A stretch of DNA of 64,000 nt from Roseovarius confluentis (GCF_002917925.1 NZ_PPFE01000001.1:868001-932000), one strand, 5' to 3'; counted from the stretch's first letter, positions 9,172 through 17,947 are shown. The notes: a model not told the origin generated them from the letters alone. Numbers and translations are program-made.

Positions 9172-10464
9172 ATGACCGAAGACCTCAAAACCCGCCTCTG
9201 TGCCGCCGTCGATGCCGGTTTCGACCGGCAAGTCGCGTTCCTGAGCGAGCTCACGTCCCACCCCTCCACACGCGGCAATGAACAATCCGCGCAAGACTTC
9301 ATGGCGACGGAACTGACCACGCGCGGGTATCCGGTTGACCGCTGGCAGATCGACATCGCCGACATCCAGAACCTCCCCGGCTTCTCTCCCGTCCTCACCC
9401 CCTACGAGAACGCCGTGAACGTCGTCGCCACGCATCGCTCCAAAACCTCCAAGGGCCGCTCCCTCATCCTCAACGGCCATATCGACGTGGTCCCCGCCGG
9501 CCCGCTCGACATGTGGGACAGCCCCCCGTTCGAGCCGCATGTGGCTGACGGCTGGCTCTACGGCCGTGGCGGCGGTGACATGAAGGCGGGCCTCGCCTCC
9601 AACCTCTTCGCGCTCGATGCGCTCACCGCCTGCGGCCTCGCCCCGGCGGCGGACGTCCACTTCCAATCCGTCGTCGAGGAGGAATGCACCGGCAACGGTG
9701 CACTGGCCTGCCTCGCCCGGGGATACACCGCCGACGCCGCCCTCATCCCCGAACCTTTCGCCGAACAACTTGTCAGCGCTCAGCTTGGCGTCCTGTGGTT
9801 CCAGATCCACCTCAAGGGCCTGCCCACCCATGTCGCTTATGCAGGCACCGGCGCCAACGCCATCGAGGCGGCCTTCCCGCTGATCCAGGCCCTGCACGAC
9901 ATGGAGCATCGTTGGAACGCGGAACAGAACCGCCCGCCCGAATATGCCCACATGGACCACGCGCTCAACCTCAATATCGGCAAGTTTCAAGGCGGCGACT
10001 GGACCAGCTCCGTCCCCGCCTGGGCCGTCTTTGATGTGCGCATGGGGCTTTTCCCCGGTCAATCCCTCGACGCCGCCAAACAGGAGATCGAGCAGGTCCT
10101 CCGTGACGCCGCGCAGCAAAACGCCTTCCTGCGCAACTCCCTGCCCGAGATCGTCTATCACGGCTTTCACGCCGAAGGTTACGCGCTCTCTCGCGACAGC
10201 TCGCAGACCGCCACCAATGCCGTCGCATCACTCGAAACCGCCCACCGAACCGTCACCGGCGAGGCGCTCACCCGCGAGCCGATCACCGCCACCACCGACG
10301 CGCGCTTCTTTGGCCTTTATGCCGATACGCCCGCGCTGGTCTACGGCCCCCGGGCCGAGGCGATCCACGGCTTCAATGAACGGGTCGAATTGGACAGCCT
10401 CCGCCGCGTCACGAAAGCCACCGCGCTTTTCATCGCCGACTGGTGCGGCACGGAGGAGTCCTGA
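9172..10464 (+). CDS. M20 metallopeptidase, ArgE/DapE-like deacylase
   Basis: The 430-residue protein is an acetylornithine deacetylase/succinyl-diaminopimelate desuccinylase relative. Zinc-site landmarks are visible: LNGHIDVVPAG (His and Asp), GRGGGDMKAG (bridging Asp), and the catalytic-base pair in VVEEECTGNGA. The dimerisation domain lies at about 195-315. It would release an N-acyl group from an amino acid. It starts nine bases after the CoA transferase gene and ends three bases before the thiolase start, so it belongs to the operon. Its presence among catabolic genes suggests that the imported compound is N-acylated; arginine biosynthesis genes are not nearby. Confidence 0.87.
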   Translation: MTEDLKTRLCAAVDAGFDRQVAFLSELTSHPSTRGNEQSAQDFMATELTTRGYPVDRWQIDIADIQNLPGFSPVLTPYENAVNVVATHRSKTSKGRSLILNGHIDVVPAGPLDMWDSPPFEPHVADGWLYGRGGGDMKAGLASNLFALDALTACGLAPAADVHFQSVVEEECTGNGALACLARGYTADAALIPEPFAEQLVSAQLGVLWFQIHLKGLPTHVAYAGTGANAIEAAFPLIQALHDMEHRWNAEQNRPPEYAHMDHALNLNIGKFQGGDWTSSVPAWAVFDVRMGLFPGQSLDAAKQEIEQVLRDAAQQNAFLRNSLPEIVYHGFHAEGYALSRDSSQTATNAVASLETAHRTVTGEALTREPITATTDARFFGLYADTPALVYGPRAEAIHGFNERVELDSLRRVTKATALFIADWCGTEES

Positions 10465-10467
10465 GCC

Positions 10468-11643
10468 ATGCGCACCGCCGTCATCGTCTCCACCGCCCGC
10501 ACCCCCATCGGCAAGGCCTATCGCGGCGCCTTCAACAACCTCACGGCCCCCAGCCTCGCCGCGCCCGCCGTCCGCGCCGCACTCGAACGCGCCGGGCTTG
10601 AAGGCGGCGAGGTCGAGGACGCCATCTTCGGCTCCGCCCTCACTCAGGGCACCTCCGGCGTAAACGTCGCCCGTCACATCGCGCAGGCGGCACATCTGCC
10701 CGACAGCGTCGCAGGCGCCACGATCGACCGCCAATGCGCCTCGGGCCTCAACGCGCTGGCCATCGCCACCCACATCGTCCAAGCCGAGGGCGTAGACGTC
10801 GCCCTCGCCGGTGGCCTCGACAGCATCTCACTCGTCCAGAACGACCACTGGAACGCCCACCGCTACCGCGACCCCGCCGTGCCCGACAGTTACTACATGG
10901 CCATGCTGGATACGGCAGAGGTCGTCGCCGCCCGCTACGGCGTCACCCGCGAGGCGCAGGACGCCTACGCCCTGCAAAGCCAGCAGCGCACCGCGCAGGC
11001 ACAAGACACCGGCCTTTTCGCAGACGAGATCATCCCCGTCGAGGCGACCAAGCTGGTCACCGACAAGACCACGAAAGAAACACACGAAGAGCCCGTCCGG
11101 ATCGAGCAAGACGAATGCAACCGCCCCGGCACCACCGCCGAAGGGCTGGCCAACCTTCAGCCCGTGCGCGGCCCGGACAAAATCGTCACCGCCGGCAATG
11201 CCAGCCAGCTCTCCGACGGCGCCGCCGCCCTCGTCGTCATGTCCGAAGCCGAAGCGTCGCGCCGCAACCTCAGCCCACTTGGCGCGCTACGCGGCTTCAC
11301 CGTCGCCGGTGTCGCGCCGCAGGAGATGGGCATCGGCCCCGTCCACGCAATCCCCCGGCTGCTCGACCGCGCGGGCCTCACCCAAAGCGACATCGACCTC
11401 TGGGAAATCAACGAGGCCTTCGCCGCCCAGCTTCTATATTGCCGCGACACGCTGGGCATCGCGGACGACAAACTCAACGTCAACGGCGGTGCCATCTCCA
11501 TCGGCCATCCCTACGGCATGTCCGGCGCCCGCATGGCAGGGCATATCCTGCTCGAAGGCCGCCGCCGCGGCGCCAAGTGGGGCGTTGTCTCGATGTGCGT
11601 CGGCGGCGGCCAGGGCGCCGCCGGACTTCTGGAAATCTTCTGA
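10468..11643 (+). CDS. Thiolase (acetyl-CoA C-acyltransferase family)
   Basis: The 391-residue protein has all thiolase active-site elements: Cys90 in [11 protein letters not shown], the NEAFA motif, His in [19 protein letters not shown] and the second Cys in MCVGGGQG. It cleaves a 3-oxoacyl-CoA with CoA to acetyl-CoA plus a shortened acyl-CoA; the reverse condensation is unlikely in this context. The 3-oxoacyl-CoA would come from the CoA transferase encoded upstream. Substitutions such as IDRQ in place of the more usual VNKV/VNRF context suggest a degradative paralogue and not the housekeeping PhaA; this is only an impression from the sequence. Confidence 0.92.
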   Translation: MRTAVIVSTARTPIGKAYRGAFNNLTAPSLAAPAVRAALERAGLEGGEVEDAIFGSALTQGTSGVNVARHIAQAAHLPDSVAGATIDRQCASGLNALAIATHIVQAEGVDVALAGGLDSISLVQNDHWNAHRYRDPAVPDSYYMAMLDTAEVVAARYGVTREAQDAYALQSQQRTAQAQDTGLFADEIIPVEATKLVTDKTTKETHEEPVRIEQDECNRPGTTAEGLANLQPVRGPDKIVTAGNASQLSDGAAALVVMSEAEASRRNLSPLGALRGFTVAGVAPQEMGIGPVHAIPRLLDRAGLTQSDIDLWEINEAFAAQLLYCRDTLGIADDKLNVNGGAISIGHPYGMSGARMAGHILLEGRRRGAKWGVVSMCVGGGQGAAGLLEIF

Positions 11644-11650
11644 GGCTCCC

Positions 11651-12808
11651 ATGATCACGCTTCCCTCCAACCAGATCGCCTATCTCACGGCCCTGCGCCA
11701 TGACCTGCACTGCCGCCCCGAAGTGTCGGGCGACGAGGTCGAGACTGCCAGGCGCATCACGCGCGAACTCACCGCCCTCGGGGCCGACCGCATCTGGCAA
11801 GGCCTCGGCGGCCACGGCGTCGCCGCCGAATTCACTGGCCGCGCCCCTGGCCCCACCGTCCTTCTGCGCTGCGAACTCGACGGTCTGCCCATCCGAGAAA
11901 TCAACACCATCGCCCATGCCTCTCAGATCGACGGCAAGGGCCACCTCTGCGGCCATGACGGCCACATGGCCACCCTGCTGGGCGTCGCTATGCGCCTTGC
12001 CACCCGGCCTGCCAAGGGCCGCATCGTCCTGCTCTTCCAACCGGCCGAGGAAACCGGCGCGGGCGCTCAAGCTGTGATCGAAGACCCGCAATGGCCCGAG
12101 ATCCGCCCGGATTATGCCTTCGCCTACCACAATGTCCCCGGCCGCCCGCTGGGAGAGATCGGCCTTCGCTCCGGCCCCGCCAACTGCGCCTCGCGCGGGA
12201 TGCAGATCCTGCTGACCGGCAAAAGCTCTCACGCCGCGGCCCCCGAGGACGGCCTGTCCCCCGGCCCGGCCATGGCAACCCTTATGACCGCCCTGCCCGC
12301 CCTCAGCCGCGGCACGATCGCCGACGCCGATTTCACCCTCGCCACCCTCACCCATGCCAACCTTGGCGAGCCCGCCTTCGGCATCGCCCCCGCCGATGGC
12401 GAGCTGCGCGTCACCCTGCGCACCATGACCAACGAGGGGATGGACGCGCTGATAAACACCGCCTTGCACAAGGTTGCCCAGGCGCAGGGCGAGCTTGTCA
12501 CCGACATCCACTGGCACGACGTCTTTCGCGGGGTGGTCAACGACGCGGACACCACCGACATCGCCCGCCGCGTGGCCCACGACCTCGGGCATGAGGTCGT
12601 CGAGATGGCCACGCCCATGCGCTGGTCCGAGGATTTCGGGCGTATCGGCGATGACGGCGCGAAGGCCGCAATGCTCTATGTCGGCGCGGGCACGGACATG
12701 CCCCAGCTACACAATCCCGATTATGACTTCCCCGACGCACTCCTGCCCGTCGTGATCGACCAGTTCACCGGCATCGTCGATCACATCCTGGGCTTGCCCG
12801 ACACATGA
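11651..12808 (+). CDS. M20 family amidohydrolase (aminoacylase/hippurate hydrolase type)
   Basis: The 385-residue protein belongs to the M20D amidohydrolases. It shows LRHDLHCRPEVSGDE at the N-terminus, CELDGLPI, the metal-binding CGHDGHMATLLGVA, FQPAEETGAGA with the catalytic Glu pair, and the C-terminal MRWSEDFGRIGDD metal residues. Such enzymes hydrolyse N-acyl amino acids. Having two different M20 enzymes in one operon is notable: one may remove an acyl group from an alpha and the other from a side-chain or beta nitrogen, or they may handle opposite configurations. It starts seven bases after the thiolase gene and overlaps the racemase gene by ATGA. Confidence 0.88.
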   Translation: MITLPSNQIAYLTALRHDLHCRPEVSGDEVETARRITRELTALGADRIWQGLGGHGVAAEFTGRAPGPTVLLRCELDGLPIREINTIAHASQIDGKGHLCGHDGHMATLLGVAMRLATRPAKGRIVLLFQPAEETGAGAQAVIEDPQWPEIRPDYAFAYHNVPGRPLGEIGLRSGPANCASRGMQILLTGKSSHAAAPEDGLSPGPAMATLMTALPALSRGTIADADFTLATLTHANLGEPAFGIAPADGELRVTLRTMTNEGMDALINTALHKVAQAQGELVTDIHWHDVFRGVVNDADTTDIARRVAHDLGHEVVEMATPMRWSEDFGRIGDDGAKAAMLYVGAGTDMPQLHNPDYDFPDALLPVVIDQFTGIVDHILGLPDT

Positions 12809-13920
12809 CCGACCCCGCGATCCCCGACGCCTGGTGCGAGGTGCATCGCGACCGGATCGACGCCAACATCCGCATTGCGCTTGGCCTCGTCCCCAAGAGC
12901 CGACGCTTCTGCGCCGTGCTGAAGGCCGACGCCTATGGCCACGGCATCGCCAACGTCGTCCCGCTGGTCCGCGCCCATGGCATCGACTGCATCGCCATCA
13001 CCTCGAACGCCGAGGCCCGCGCGGTTCGCGACGCAGGCTACACCGGCCAGCTCATCCGCCTACGCGCTGCCACGCCGGTTGAGGCCCGCGCGGCCCTGCC
13101 CGACAAGGTCGAGGAACAGGTCGGCACGGTCGAGGCCGCCGAAAACCTGGCTGCACTTAGGAACTCCGGTGCCCCCGTCCGCGCCCACCTGTCTCTCAAC
13201 GCCTTGGGCATGTCCCGCGACGGTCTGGAAATCGAAACCGAGAACGGCCGCGCTGCCTGCCGCGCCATCCTCGACCACCTGGGCGACAGCGTCACCGCCA
13301 TAACCAGCCATTTTCCCAGCAACGCGCCGGACGATCTGCGTGCCAGCGCCGCGCTCTTTCAAAAGCACGCCGACTGGGTCCTGCACCAAGGCAGCCTCTC
13401 GCGCGACAGCACTCTCATCCATGCCGGCAGCTCGCTCACTCTCGTCTCCGATGAACCCGTCAAGACCGACATGTACCGCTGCGGAGCCGTTCTCTATGGC
13501 ATCCTAAAGCCCGAATGGGGCTTTCAGACCACGATGGACCTGAAGACCCGCGTCGTCAGCCTTGGCGATTACCCGGCAGGCGCGACCGTGGGCTACGACC
13601 GCACCTTCGTTCTGGATACCCCCCGCCGCCTGGCCTGCCTCTCCATCGGGTACGCCAACGGTGTCCGCCGCGCTGGTCAGAACAGCGGCACGGCCCTGAT
13701 CGGCGGGCACGAGGCGCCGATTCTGGGCCGCATCTCCATGAACACCACCGTGGCCGACGTCACGGGCCTCGGTGACATTTCCATCGGCGAGCCGGCGGTG
13801 ATCTTCGGCGGATCGCGCGATACGCGCAGCTCGCTGGAAAACGCAGAAGCGCAGTTCGGCACCATCATCGCCGATCTCTACACCGACTGGGGCCTGAGCA
13901 ATCACCGGATCGTCCGGTAA
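12805..13920 (+). CDS. Alanine-racemase-fold PLP enzyme (amino acid racemase, substrate unknown)
   Basis: The 371-residue protein has the fold-type III PLP barrel with the cofactor Lys40 in VLKADAYGHG and a C-terminal beta domain. Two motifs differ from canonical alanine racemase: IGYANGVRR where IGYADG is usual, and ISMNTTVADV where MDQ is usual. These changes alter residues around the substrate carboxylate and the opposite active site, so the enzyme may act on a larger or different amino acid than alanine. The gene is last in the catabolic operon, overlapping the preceding amidohydrolase by ATGA, which argues for interconverting the stereoisomers of the imported substrate and against a cell-wall role. 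Confidence 0.8.
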   Translation: MTDPAIPDAWCEVHRDRIDANIRIALGLVPKSRRFCAVLKADAYGHGIANVVPLVRAHGIDCIAITSNAEARAVRDAGYTGQLIRLRAATPVEARAALPDKVEEQVGTVEAAENLAALRNSGAPVRAHLSLNALGMSRDGLEIETENGRAACRAILDHLGDSVTAITSHFPSNAPDDLRASAALFQKHADWVLHQGSLSRDSTLIHAGSSLTLVSDEPVKTDMYRCGAVLYGILKPEWGFQTTMDLKTRVVSLGDYPAGATVGYDRTFVLDTPRRLACLSIGYANGVRRAGQNSGTALIGGHEAPILGRISMNTTVADVTGLGDISIGEPAVIFGGSRDTRSSLENAEAQFGTIIADLYTDWGLSNHRIVR

Positions 13921-13926
13921 ACGCCG

Positions 13927-14994
13927 TCAACTGCCCTTGATGTTGATCGAGAAACTGGTCCGTGCGCCTGCAGGCGGCGGCGGGAACGGCGCAGCCCGCT
14001 GGATCATCCGCACCGCCGCCTGGTCCAGCGCTGACGAACCGGAACTGCGTGCAATCGAAACCCCCGCCAGACCGCCGTTGCCGCCGATGCGGAACGACAC
14101 AACCGCCGTCCCTCGACTGCCCACGCGCGGGCGCGGCACACGCGAGATCTTCCGCATGACCTTTCCGGGATAGTTGCTGGCCGCGGCATTGCCGGCGGCC
14201 TGCGATTGGCCCGAACCTTGCGCCGCCGATCTGGTCTGCGTCTGGGACCCCGTGGCACTGCCCGCGCGCGCGTTCTGCTGCGCGTTGCCCTTGGGCTGCG
14301 GCTTGGGCTTCGACTGGGTCGTGCGCTTGGGTGCGGGTTCTCTCTTCTTCGGCTGCGCCTTGGGCGGTTCGGGTTTGTGCGCTTCCTCGAACTCCGCGCT
14401 GCGCGGCTTGGGCCGCAACGAGCGTGTCACCGCCGTCGGCGCCTCGTCCACCGGCTCCAGCATCTCCGCCTGCTGCGGTTCTGTCGGCTGCACGCTTTCC
14501 TCCGGCACGGTCTCGGACGGGGTCACCGGGACCAATGGCACGTTCGGCGTGATCTCCGCCTGCTCGACCGGGTCAGGCACACTTTCGGCGGGCGTTTCGG
14601 CCGGTACGACAGGCGCAGTCTCGGCCTGTTCCACCGGCTCGGCGGCTTCCTGCGGCTCGACCTCTGGCAAGGTCTCAGGCCGGTCCTGCGCAGTTTCTTC
14701 TGGCGTGTCCTGCGCCGTTTCCTGAGGTGTCGCGTCTTCCGTCACCTCGTCCGGAAGTTCCTGCGACGTCACCTCCTCCGGTGGCGTCTCCTCGACGGCT
14801 TCCTCGGTGGCATCCGGCGTCATCACCCCCGCCGCCATGTCGGCAAAGCTGTTGCCGATGCTGGCCTCCACGCCGCCCGCATCGCCCTCGATCTCGATCG
14901 CCTCGCCCTGGAAAACCGCGGCCACGACGGTACCATGCACTACAAGCGCCGCCGTGGCGGCAAAGGTTTTCACAAGACGGGATGACGCGATCAT
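13927..14994 (-). CDS. tonB: TonB family energy transducer
   Basis: The 355-residue protein has an N-terminal signal anchor (residues about 8-28), a very long Pro/Glu/Ala-rich periplasmic linker (about 60-205), a Lys/Pro-rich basic stretch, and a C-terminal TonB domain from about 270 (YPGKVMRKISR, GTAVVSFRIGGNGGL, SSALDQAAVRMIQRAAPFPPPP). It spans the periplasm and passes energy from the ExbB-ExbD motor to outer-membrane receptors. It is last in the operon, overlapping the ExbD gene by ATGA, and is convergent with the racemase gene with only six bases between. No receptor gene is in the window. Confidence 0.92.
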   Translation of the reverse strand: MIASSRLVKTFAATAALVVHGTVVAAVFQGEAIEIEGDAGGVEASIGNSFADMAAGVMTPDATEEAVEETPPEEVTSQELPDEVTEDATPQETAQDTPEETAQDRPETLPEVEPQEAAEPVEQAETAPVVPAETPAESVPDPVEQAEITPNVPLVPVTPSETVPEESVQPTEPQQAEMLEPVDEAPTAVTRSLRPKPRSAEFEEAHKPEPPKAQPKKREPAPKRTTQSKPKPQPKGNAQQNARAGSATGSQTQTRSAAQGSGQSQAAGNAAASNYPGKVMRKISRVPRPRVGSRGTAVVSFRIGGNGGLAGVSIARSSGSSALDQAAVRMIQRAAPFPPPPAGARTSFSINIKGS

Positions 14995-15377
14995 TCCAAC
15001 CCCCTCTGGGTGACGATCAGCACCCGCTCCGCTCCTGCGCCGCGCAGATCCCGCGCCAGGTTTACCAGTGTCTGCGCCGACAGCTCCTGATCGGGGACCA
15101 CCCGCACCACCTCTCGCTCTTCATCGCTGCGCCGCGCCAGGAAATCCTCGGCCGACGCGATATCCTCGCCACGGAAACTCATCCGCCCGTCGGGATGCAC
15201 GACCAGCGTGTCGGGCGGCGACCGCCCTTCCAGGTCCGCCGTCCGCACAAGGCTCAGTTCCTTGTCCAAAGGTTGCGACAGGGTGCCCGCCACCATGAAG
15301 AACACCAGCATCAGGAACACGATGTTGATCAATGCAATCGTCGGCTCCCGGCGCGAGGATGTCTTGGCCTTGCGCAT
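14991..15377 (-). CDS. exbD: ExbD/TolR family proton-channel protein (second copy)
   Basis: The 128-residue protein has a short cytoplasmic N-terminus, one membrane helix (about 15-35, INIVFLMLVFFMVAGT) and a periplasmic domain. The usual proton-carrying aspartate of the helix (LIDV in most ExbD) is replaced by Asn (LINIVFLML), so this copy may lack the channel residue and act structurally next to the canonical ExbD encoded just upstream. It is 1 base from that gene and overlaps tonB by four bases. Confidence 0.88.
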   Translation of the reverse strand: MRKAKTSSRREPTIALINIVFLMLVFFMVAGTLSQPLDKELSLVRTADLEGRSPPDTLVVHPDGRMSFRGEDIASAEDFLARRSDEEREVVRVVPDQELSAQTLVNLARDLRGAGAERVLIVTQRGLE

Positions 15378-15378
15378 C

Positions 15379-15789
15379 TCAGGACCCCAGCACGCTGATG
15401 CTGACGCGCTCGATGCCGCGCAGCACGACCAGAAGATCGGTCAGCCGTTGTGCCGTCACGCCGTCACGCAGGCTGACGACCACGGGCCGCGCCTCATCGC
15501 TCGGCGGCATCTCGGCAAAGGCGGCACTCAGCCCTTCGATCTCCATATCCTTTCCATTCAGGCTCAAGCCCTCGTCGCTCAGGCGCAGAAAGCTGATCTT
15601 GGCCTCGCTGCTGCCACTGCCGCCCGCCCCGGCGGCGGACAGCTCGACCTCCGCAAAGCGCGAAAAGGTCGATGACAGCATGAAGAACAACAACAGCAGG
15701 AAGATCACGTCGATCAGCGACGTCATCGACAAGCGCCTGCGCCGCGAGGTCTTACGCACGGCTCGGCTCCGCCTCGAACTCGGAGGCAT
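15379..15789 (-). CDS. exbD: ExbD/TolR family proton-channel protein (canonical)
   Basis: The 136-residue protein has the membrane helix SLIDVIFLLLLFFMLSSTF with the conserved Asp, followed by a periplasmic domain, as in ExbD. It works with ExbB as the proton-driven motor for TonB. The 5' end is uncertain: the ATG at 15789 overlaps exbB by 38 bases, while a GTG at 15759 overlaps it by only eight and would give a shorter N-terminus (VRKTSRRRRLSM), closer to typical ExbD. Both keep the helix. Confidence 0.9.
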   Translation of the reverse strand: MPPSSRRSRAVRKTSRRRRLSMTSLIDVIFLLLLFFMLSSTFSRFAEVELSAAGAGGSGSSEAKISFLRLSDEGLSLNGKDMEIEGLSAAFAEMPPSDEARPVVVSLRDGVTAQRLTDLLVVLRGIERVSISVLGS

Positions 15790-16405
15790 GTCCGGCCCGT
15801 CCCTGCGGATACAGGACCGTCGAAATCGCCCGCTCCGCCGTGACGCGTTCGCCGTCCATACGGCCCTCGAACCAGCTCAGCACCATCGCGGTCGGCATGG
15901 CAACGGCCAGACCCACGGCGGTGGTCAGCAGCGCCACCCAGATGCCCCCCGCCAGAAGCGACGGATCGACCTGCGACCCGGCCTCCTGCAAGGACTGGAA
16001 CGCCTCGATCATGCCCAGCACCGTGCCGAACAGACCCAGGAGTGGCGCCAGTTGCGCCACGCTATCGAGCAGGCGAAACCCGCCTTCCAGACGAGCAAAG
16101 CGCGATTCCGCCTCGGCCTCCAGCCGCTTGGCATCTTCCGGACGGGCCGAGAATGCCATTTCGATCACCGGCGCAAGGTAGCTCTTCGATTGCTTCAGCG
16201 CCGCCAGCGCCGCCGCAAGATCGCCCTCGTCCCAGGCCGCGACCGCATCCTTAAGCGCCTTGTGCCGCCCGACACCGGCCGCCGAGAACTGCCACAGCTT
16301 GTAAAGGACCGTCGCCAGCGTGATCACCGACACCGCCAGCAGGATAAGAACGACCGGACCGCCCAGATCGGCGACCTGGCGCAGGCTTTCCAACATCCCG
16401 TTCAT
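15752..16405 (-). CDS. exbB: MotA/TolQ/ExbB proton channel protein
   Basis: The 217-residue protein has three hydrophobic segments (about 12-35, 110-135, 150-180) and the family signature region LGLFGTVLGMIEAFQSL and ALLTTAVGLAVAMPTAMVLSWF. It forms the pentameric inner-membrane channel around the ExbD helices. Its start overlaps the preceding small secreted-protein gene by ATGA, and it is followed by two exbD genes and tonB, giving a complete Ton motor operon. Confidence 0.92.
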   Translation of the reverse strand: MNGMLESLRQVADLGGPVVLILLAVSVITLATVLYKLWQFSAAGVGRHKALKDAVAAWDEGDLAAALAALKQSKSYLAPVIEMAFSARPEDAKRLEAEAESRFARLEGGFRLLDSVAQLAPLLGLFGTVLGMIEAFQSLQEAGSQVDPSLLAGGIWVALLTTAVGLAVAMPTAMVLSWFEGRMDGERVTAERAISTVLYPQGRAGHASEFEAEPSRA

Positions 16406-16836
16406 CCCGTCACCTCGATATCGGTCCGCGTGTCCAGTTTAAGGTCGGTCGCACAGGCGCTTTCCGGCAGGTCCGCCGCCTCGCAGGTATGCGCGCCGTT
16501 GATCAGCACCTGGCCCAGCCCGTCACAGGCCATGCCCGGCACGGTGAACTGGCGCACCCGCGGCCGCCCTGGCGGCAAGGTTCCGAAATCGAACAGCGTC
16601 AGGCGGTCCACCTGCCCCTGGCTATCGAACAGCACCGTTTCATAAACCGCCTTGTCGATCTGGCTCTGATGCCCATTGATCACCAGGAAGGTCAGCGTGC
16701 AACTGCCCTCGTTCGCCTTGGTCGCGTTCAGCTCGATCAGCACGGCCTCGCCCAGCTCTTCTTCCTGCGCCAACACGCCTTGTGCCGCCCACAAGCTCGT
16801 CACCATCGCAACGACGCCGGTCATGATCCTCTTCAT
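16402..16836 (-). CDS. Secreted protein of unknown function, first gene of the TonB operon
   Basis: The 144-residue protein begins with a signal peptide (MKRIMTGVVAMVTSLWAAQG, cleavage after VLA near residue 23). The mature part holds four cysteines (SCTL, MACDG, HTCEA, SACAT) that could form two disulfides in the periplasm. I do not recognise the family. The ATG at 16836 was chosen for its AGGAG and the signal peptide; the frame is open further upstream but without a sensible start. Its stop overlaps exbB, so it is co-translated with the Ton motor and probably serves it or one of its receptors (inference). Confidence 0.75.
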   Translation of the reverse strand: MKRIMTGVVAMVTSLWAAQGVLAQEEELGEAVLIELNATKANEGSCTLTFLVINGHQSQIDKAVYETVLFDSQGQVDRLTLFDFGTLPPGRPRVRQFTVPGMACDGLGQVLINGAHTCEAADLPESACATDLKLDTRTDIEVTG

Positions 16837-17177
16837 CTCGCGTCTCCTTCTCACGTGATCCACGCCGCGCCCCGCAGGATGCAGGCCGGGCCACGTTTCA
16901 AACCAATTCGCGGCGCGGTCAAGCGCCCTCCGACCGTGACTATCGCGGAAAACGAGGGGATTCGGAACGCGGCTTGCCCGCAGATCGCAATTTCGTGCGC
17001 ATCCCCCGATCTTCTGCCACCGGTGCGTGTGTCGTGCGTCGGCCTGGCAGAAGATGAGACTCGGCTTGGAGACGCGTTGGCGCATATGTGTCACATCCCG
17101 ATGAGACACTCAATACCTAAACAAATTAATCAGGTATACCCGCCGCGCTCGTCTCCTCGCACAAGCCAGAACGAAAA

Positions 17178-17204
17178 CGGGGCGCGCCCATCAGACGCGC
17201 CCCG
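17178..17204 (-). terminator. Rho-independent terminator of the small stress-gene operon
   Basis: CGGGGCGCG (17178-17186) and CGCGCCCCG (17196-17204) form a perfect nine-base stem with a nine-base loop. On the minus strand the stem is followed by TTTT. It lies 24 bases after the stop of the 64-residue membrane protein. The rest of the gap 16837-17227 holds no gene that I can see, but must contain the promoter of the TonB operon. Confidence 0.85.
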
Positions 17205-17227
17205 CGAAAATCTACTTGTAAGTGCTG

Positions 17228-17422
17228 TTAGATCTTTGAGGTCGACGCGCTACGCGGACCTGCGATCAGCCAGATGATAAAGCCGATAATCGGCAGGACA
17301 ATCACCAGCAAACTCCACAGAACCTTCTTGCCGGTCGAGGCGCTCGAACCGATGATATTCACCAATGCCCAGATATCCAGCACCAGCACGATAAGGCCAC
17401 CAAGGCCACCAACTTCCAACAT
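17228..17422 (-). CDS. Small membrane protein, PLDc_N (phospholipase D nuclease N-terminal) family
   Basis: The 64-residue protein has two hydrophobic helices (about 6-24 and 33-55) with the pattern GLIVLVLDIWALVNIIGS and KVLWSLLVIVLPIIGFIIWLIAGPR, which is the PLDc_N domain usually found before cardiolipin synthase. Here it stands alone. It is the last gene of a three-gene operon whose promoter matches the stress sigma factor EcfG, so a role in the envelope under stress is likely. It has no catalytic part. Confidence 0.8.
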   Translation of the reverse strand: MLEVGGLGGLIVLVLDIWALVNIIGSSASTGKKVLWSLLVIVLPIIGFIIWLIAGPRSASTSKI

Positions 17423-17469
17423 TTTTGTCTCCTTTTCTAAGTGTCTAACGCTTCAGTCTCACGTTTGTT

Positions 17470-17682
17470 TCAGGCTTTGCGCACTTCGCTGGCGCTTTTC
17501 AGCACCTCGTCGCCGTCGTCCTGTTCGATCAGGTACGCAGGGCAATCGTCGTCGGCATCCCGCGTAATCTCGGATCCCTTGATCTTGACGGTGGTCTTTT
17601 GGGTATAGACCTTCCGGACCTCACCCTGACCGGTGCCGTTGCCCCAGTCCCACTCGACCGTGTCGCCTTGGGAAATTGCCAT
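17470..17682 (-). CDS. DUF2945 family small protein
   Basis: The 70-residue acidic/basic soluble protein (QGDTVEWDWGNGTGQGEVRKVYTQKTT, then DADDDCPAYLIEQDDGDEVLKSASEV) has the features of the DUF2945 or hypervirulence-associated TUDOR-like family: a small beta-barrel of unknown function, often found in bacterial stress regulons. It begins one base after the stop of the preceding gene, so the two are translationally linked, and is followed after 47 bases by the PLDc_N-type protein. Confidence 0.82.
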   Translation of the reverse strand: MAISQGDTVEWDWGNGTGQGEVRKVYTQKTTVKIKGSEITRDADDDCPAYLIEQDDGDEVLKSASEVRKA

Positions 17683-17683
17683 G

Positions 17684-17947
17684 TCAGTCGCGCCTCAGCG
17701 CATCGATCAATTCTTCTTTCGTCATGTCCGATCGACCTTCGATCCCGACATTCTGCGCCTGGTCGTAAAGCTCGGTTTTCGACCATTGCTCATAGGGCGG
17801 GGCTTTGCCGCCTTTCTTCGACGGGGCCATGTTGTCGTTGGCCTGCGCATTGGCGATCCGGGCCGCCTTCGATTTGCTGTAGCCCTTGTCGCGCAACGCC
17901 TCGTATGTGTCTTCGTCCTTGATGGACGATCCGTTGGACTCTGCCAT
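17684..17947 (-). CDS. DUF7218/Rho-N-like small stress protein
   Basis: The 87-residue protein has two parts: an N-terminal YEALRDKGYSKSKAARIANA segment, characteristic of a small family now called DUF7218, and a C-terminal EQWSKTELYDQAQNVGIEGRS segment resembling the SAP-like Rho termination factor N-terminal helix-extended-helix. The latter suggests nucleic acid contact. The ATG at 17947 begins the conserved part; GGAGAAACC lies upstream. First gene of the operon read from the EcfG-type promoter at 17978-18002. Confidence 0.75.
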   Translation of the reverse strand: MAESNGSSIKDEDTYEALRDKGYSKSKAARIANAQANDNMAPSKKGGKAPPYEQWSKTELYDQAQNVGIEGRSDMTKEELIDALRRD

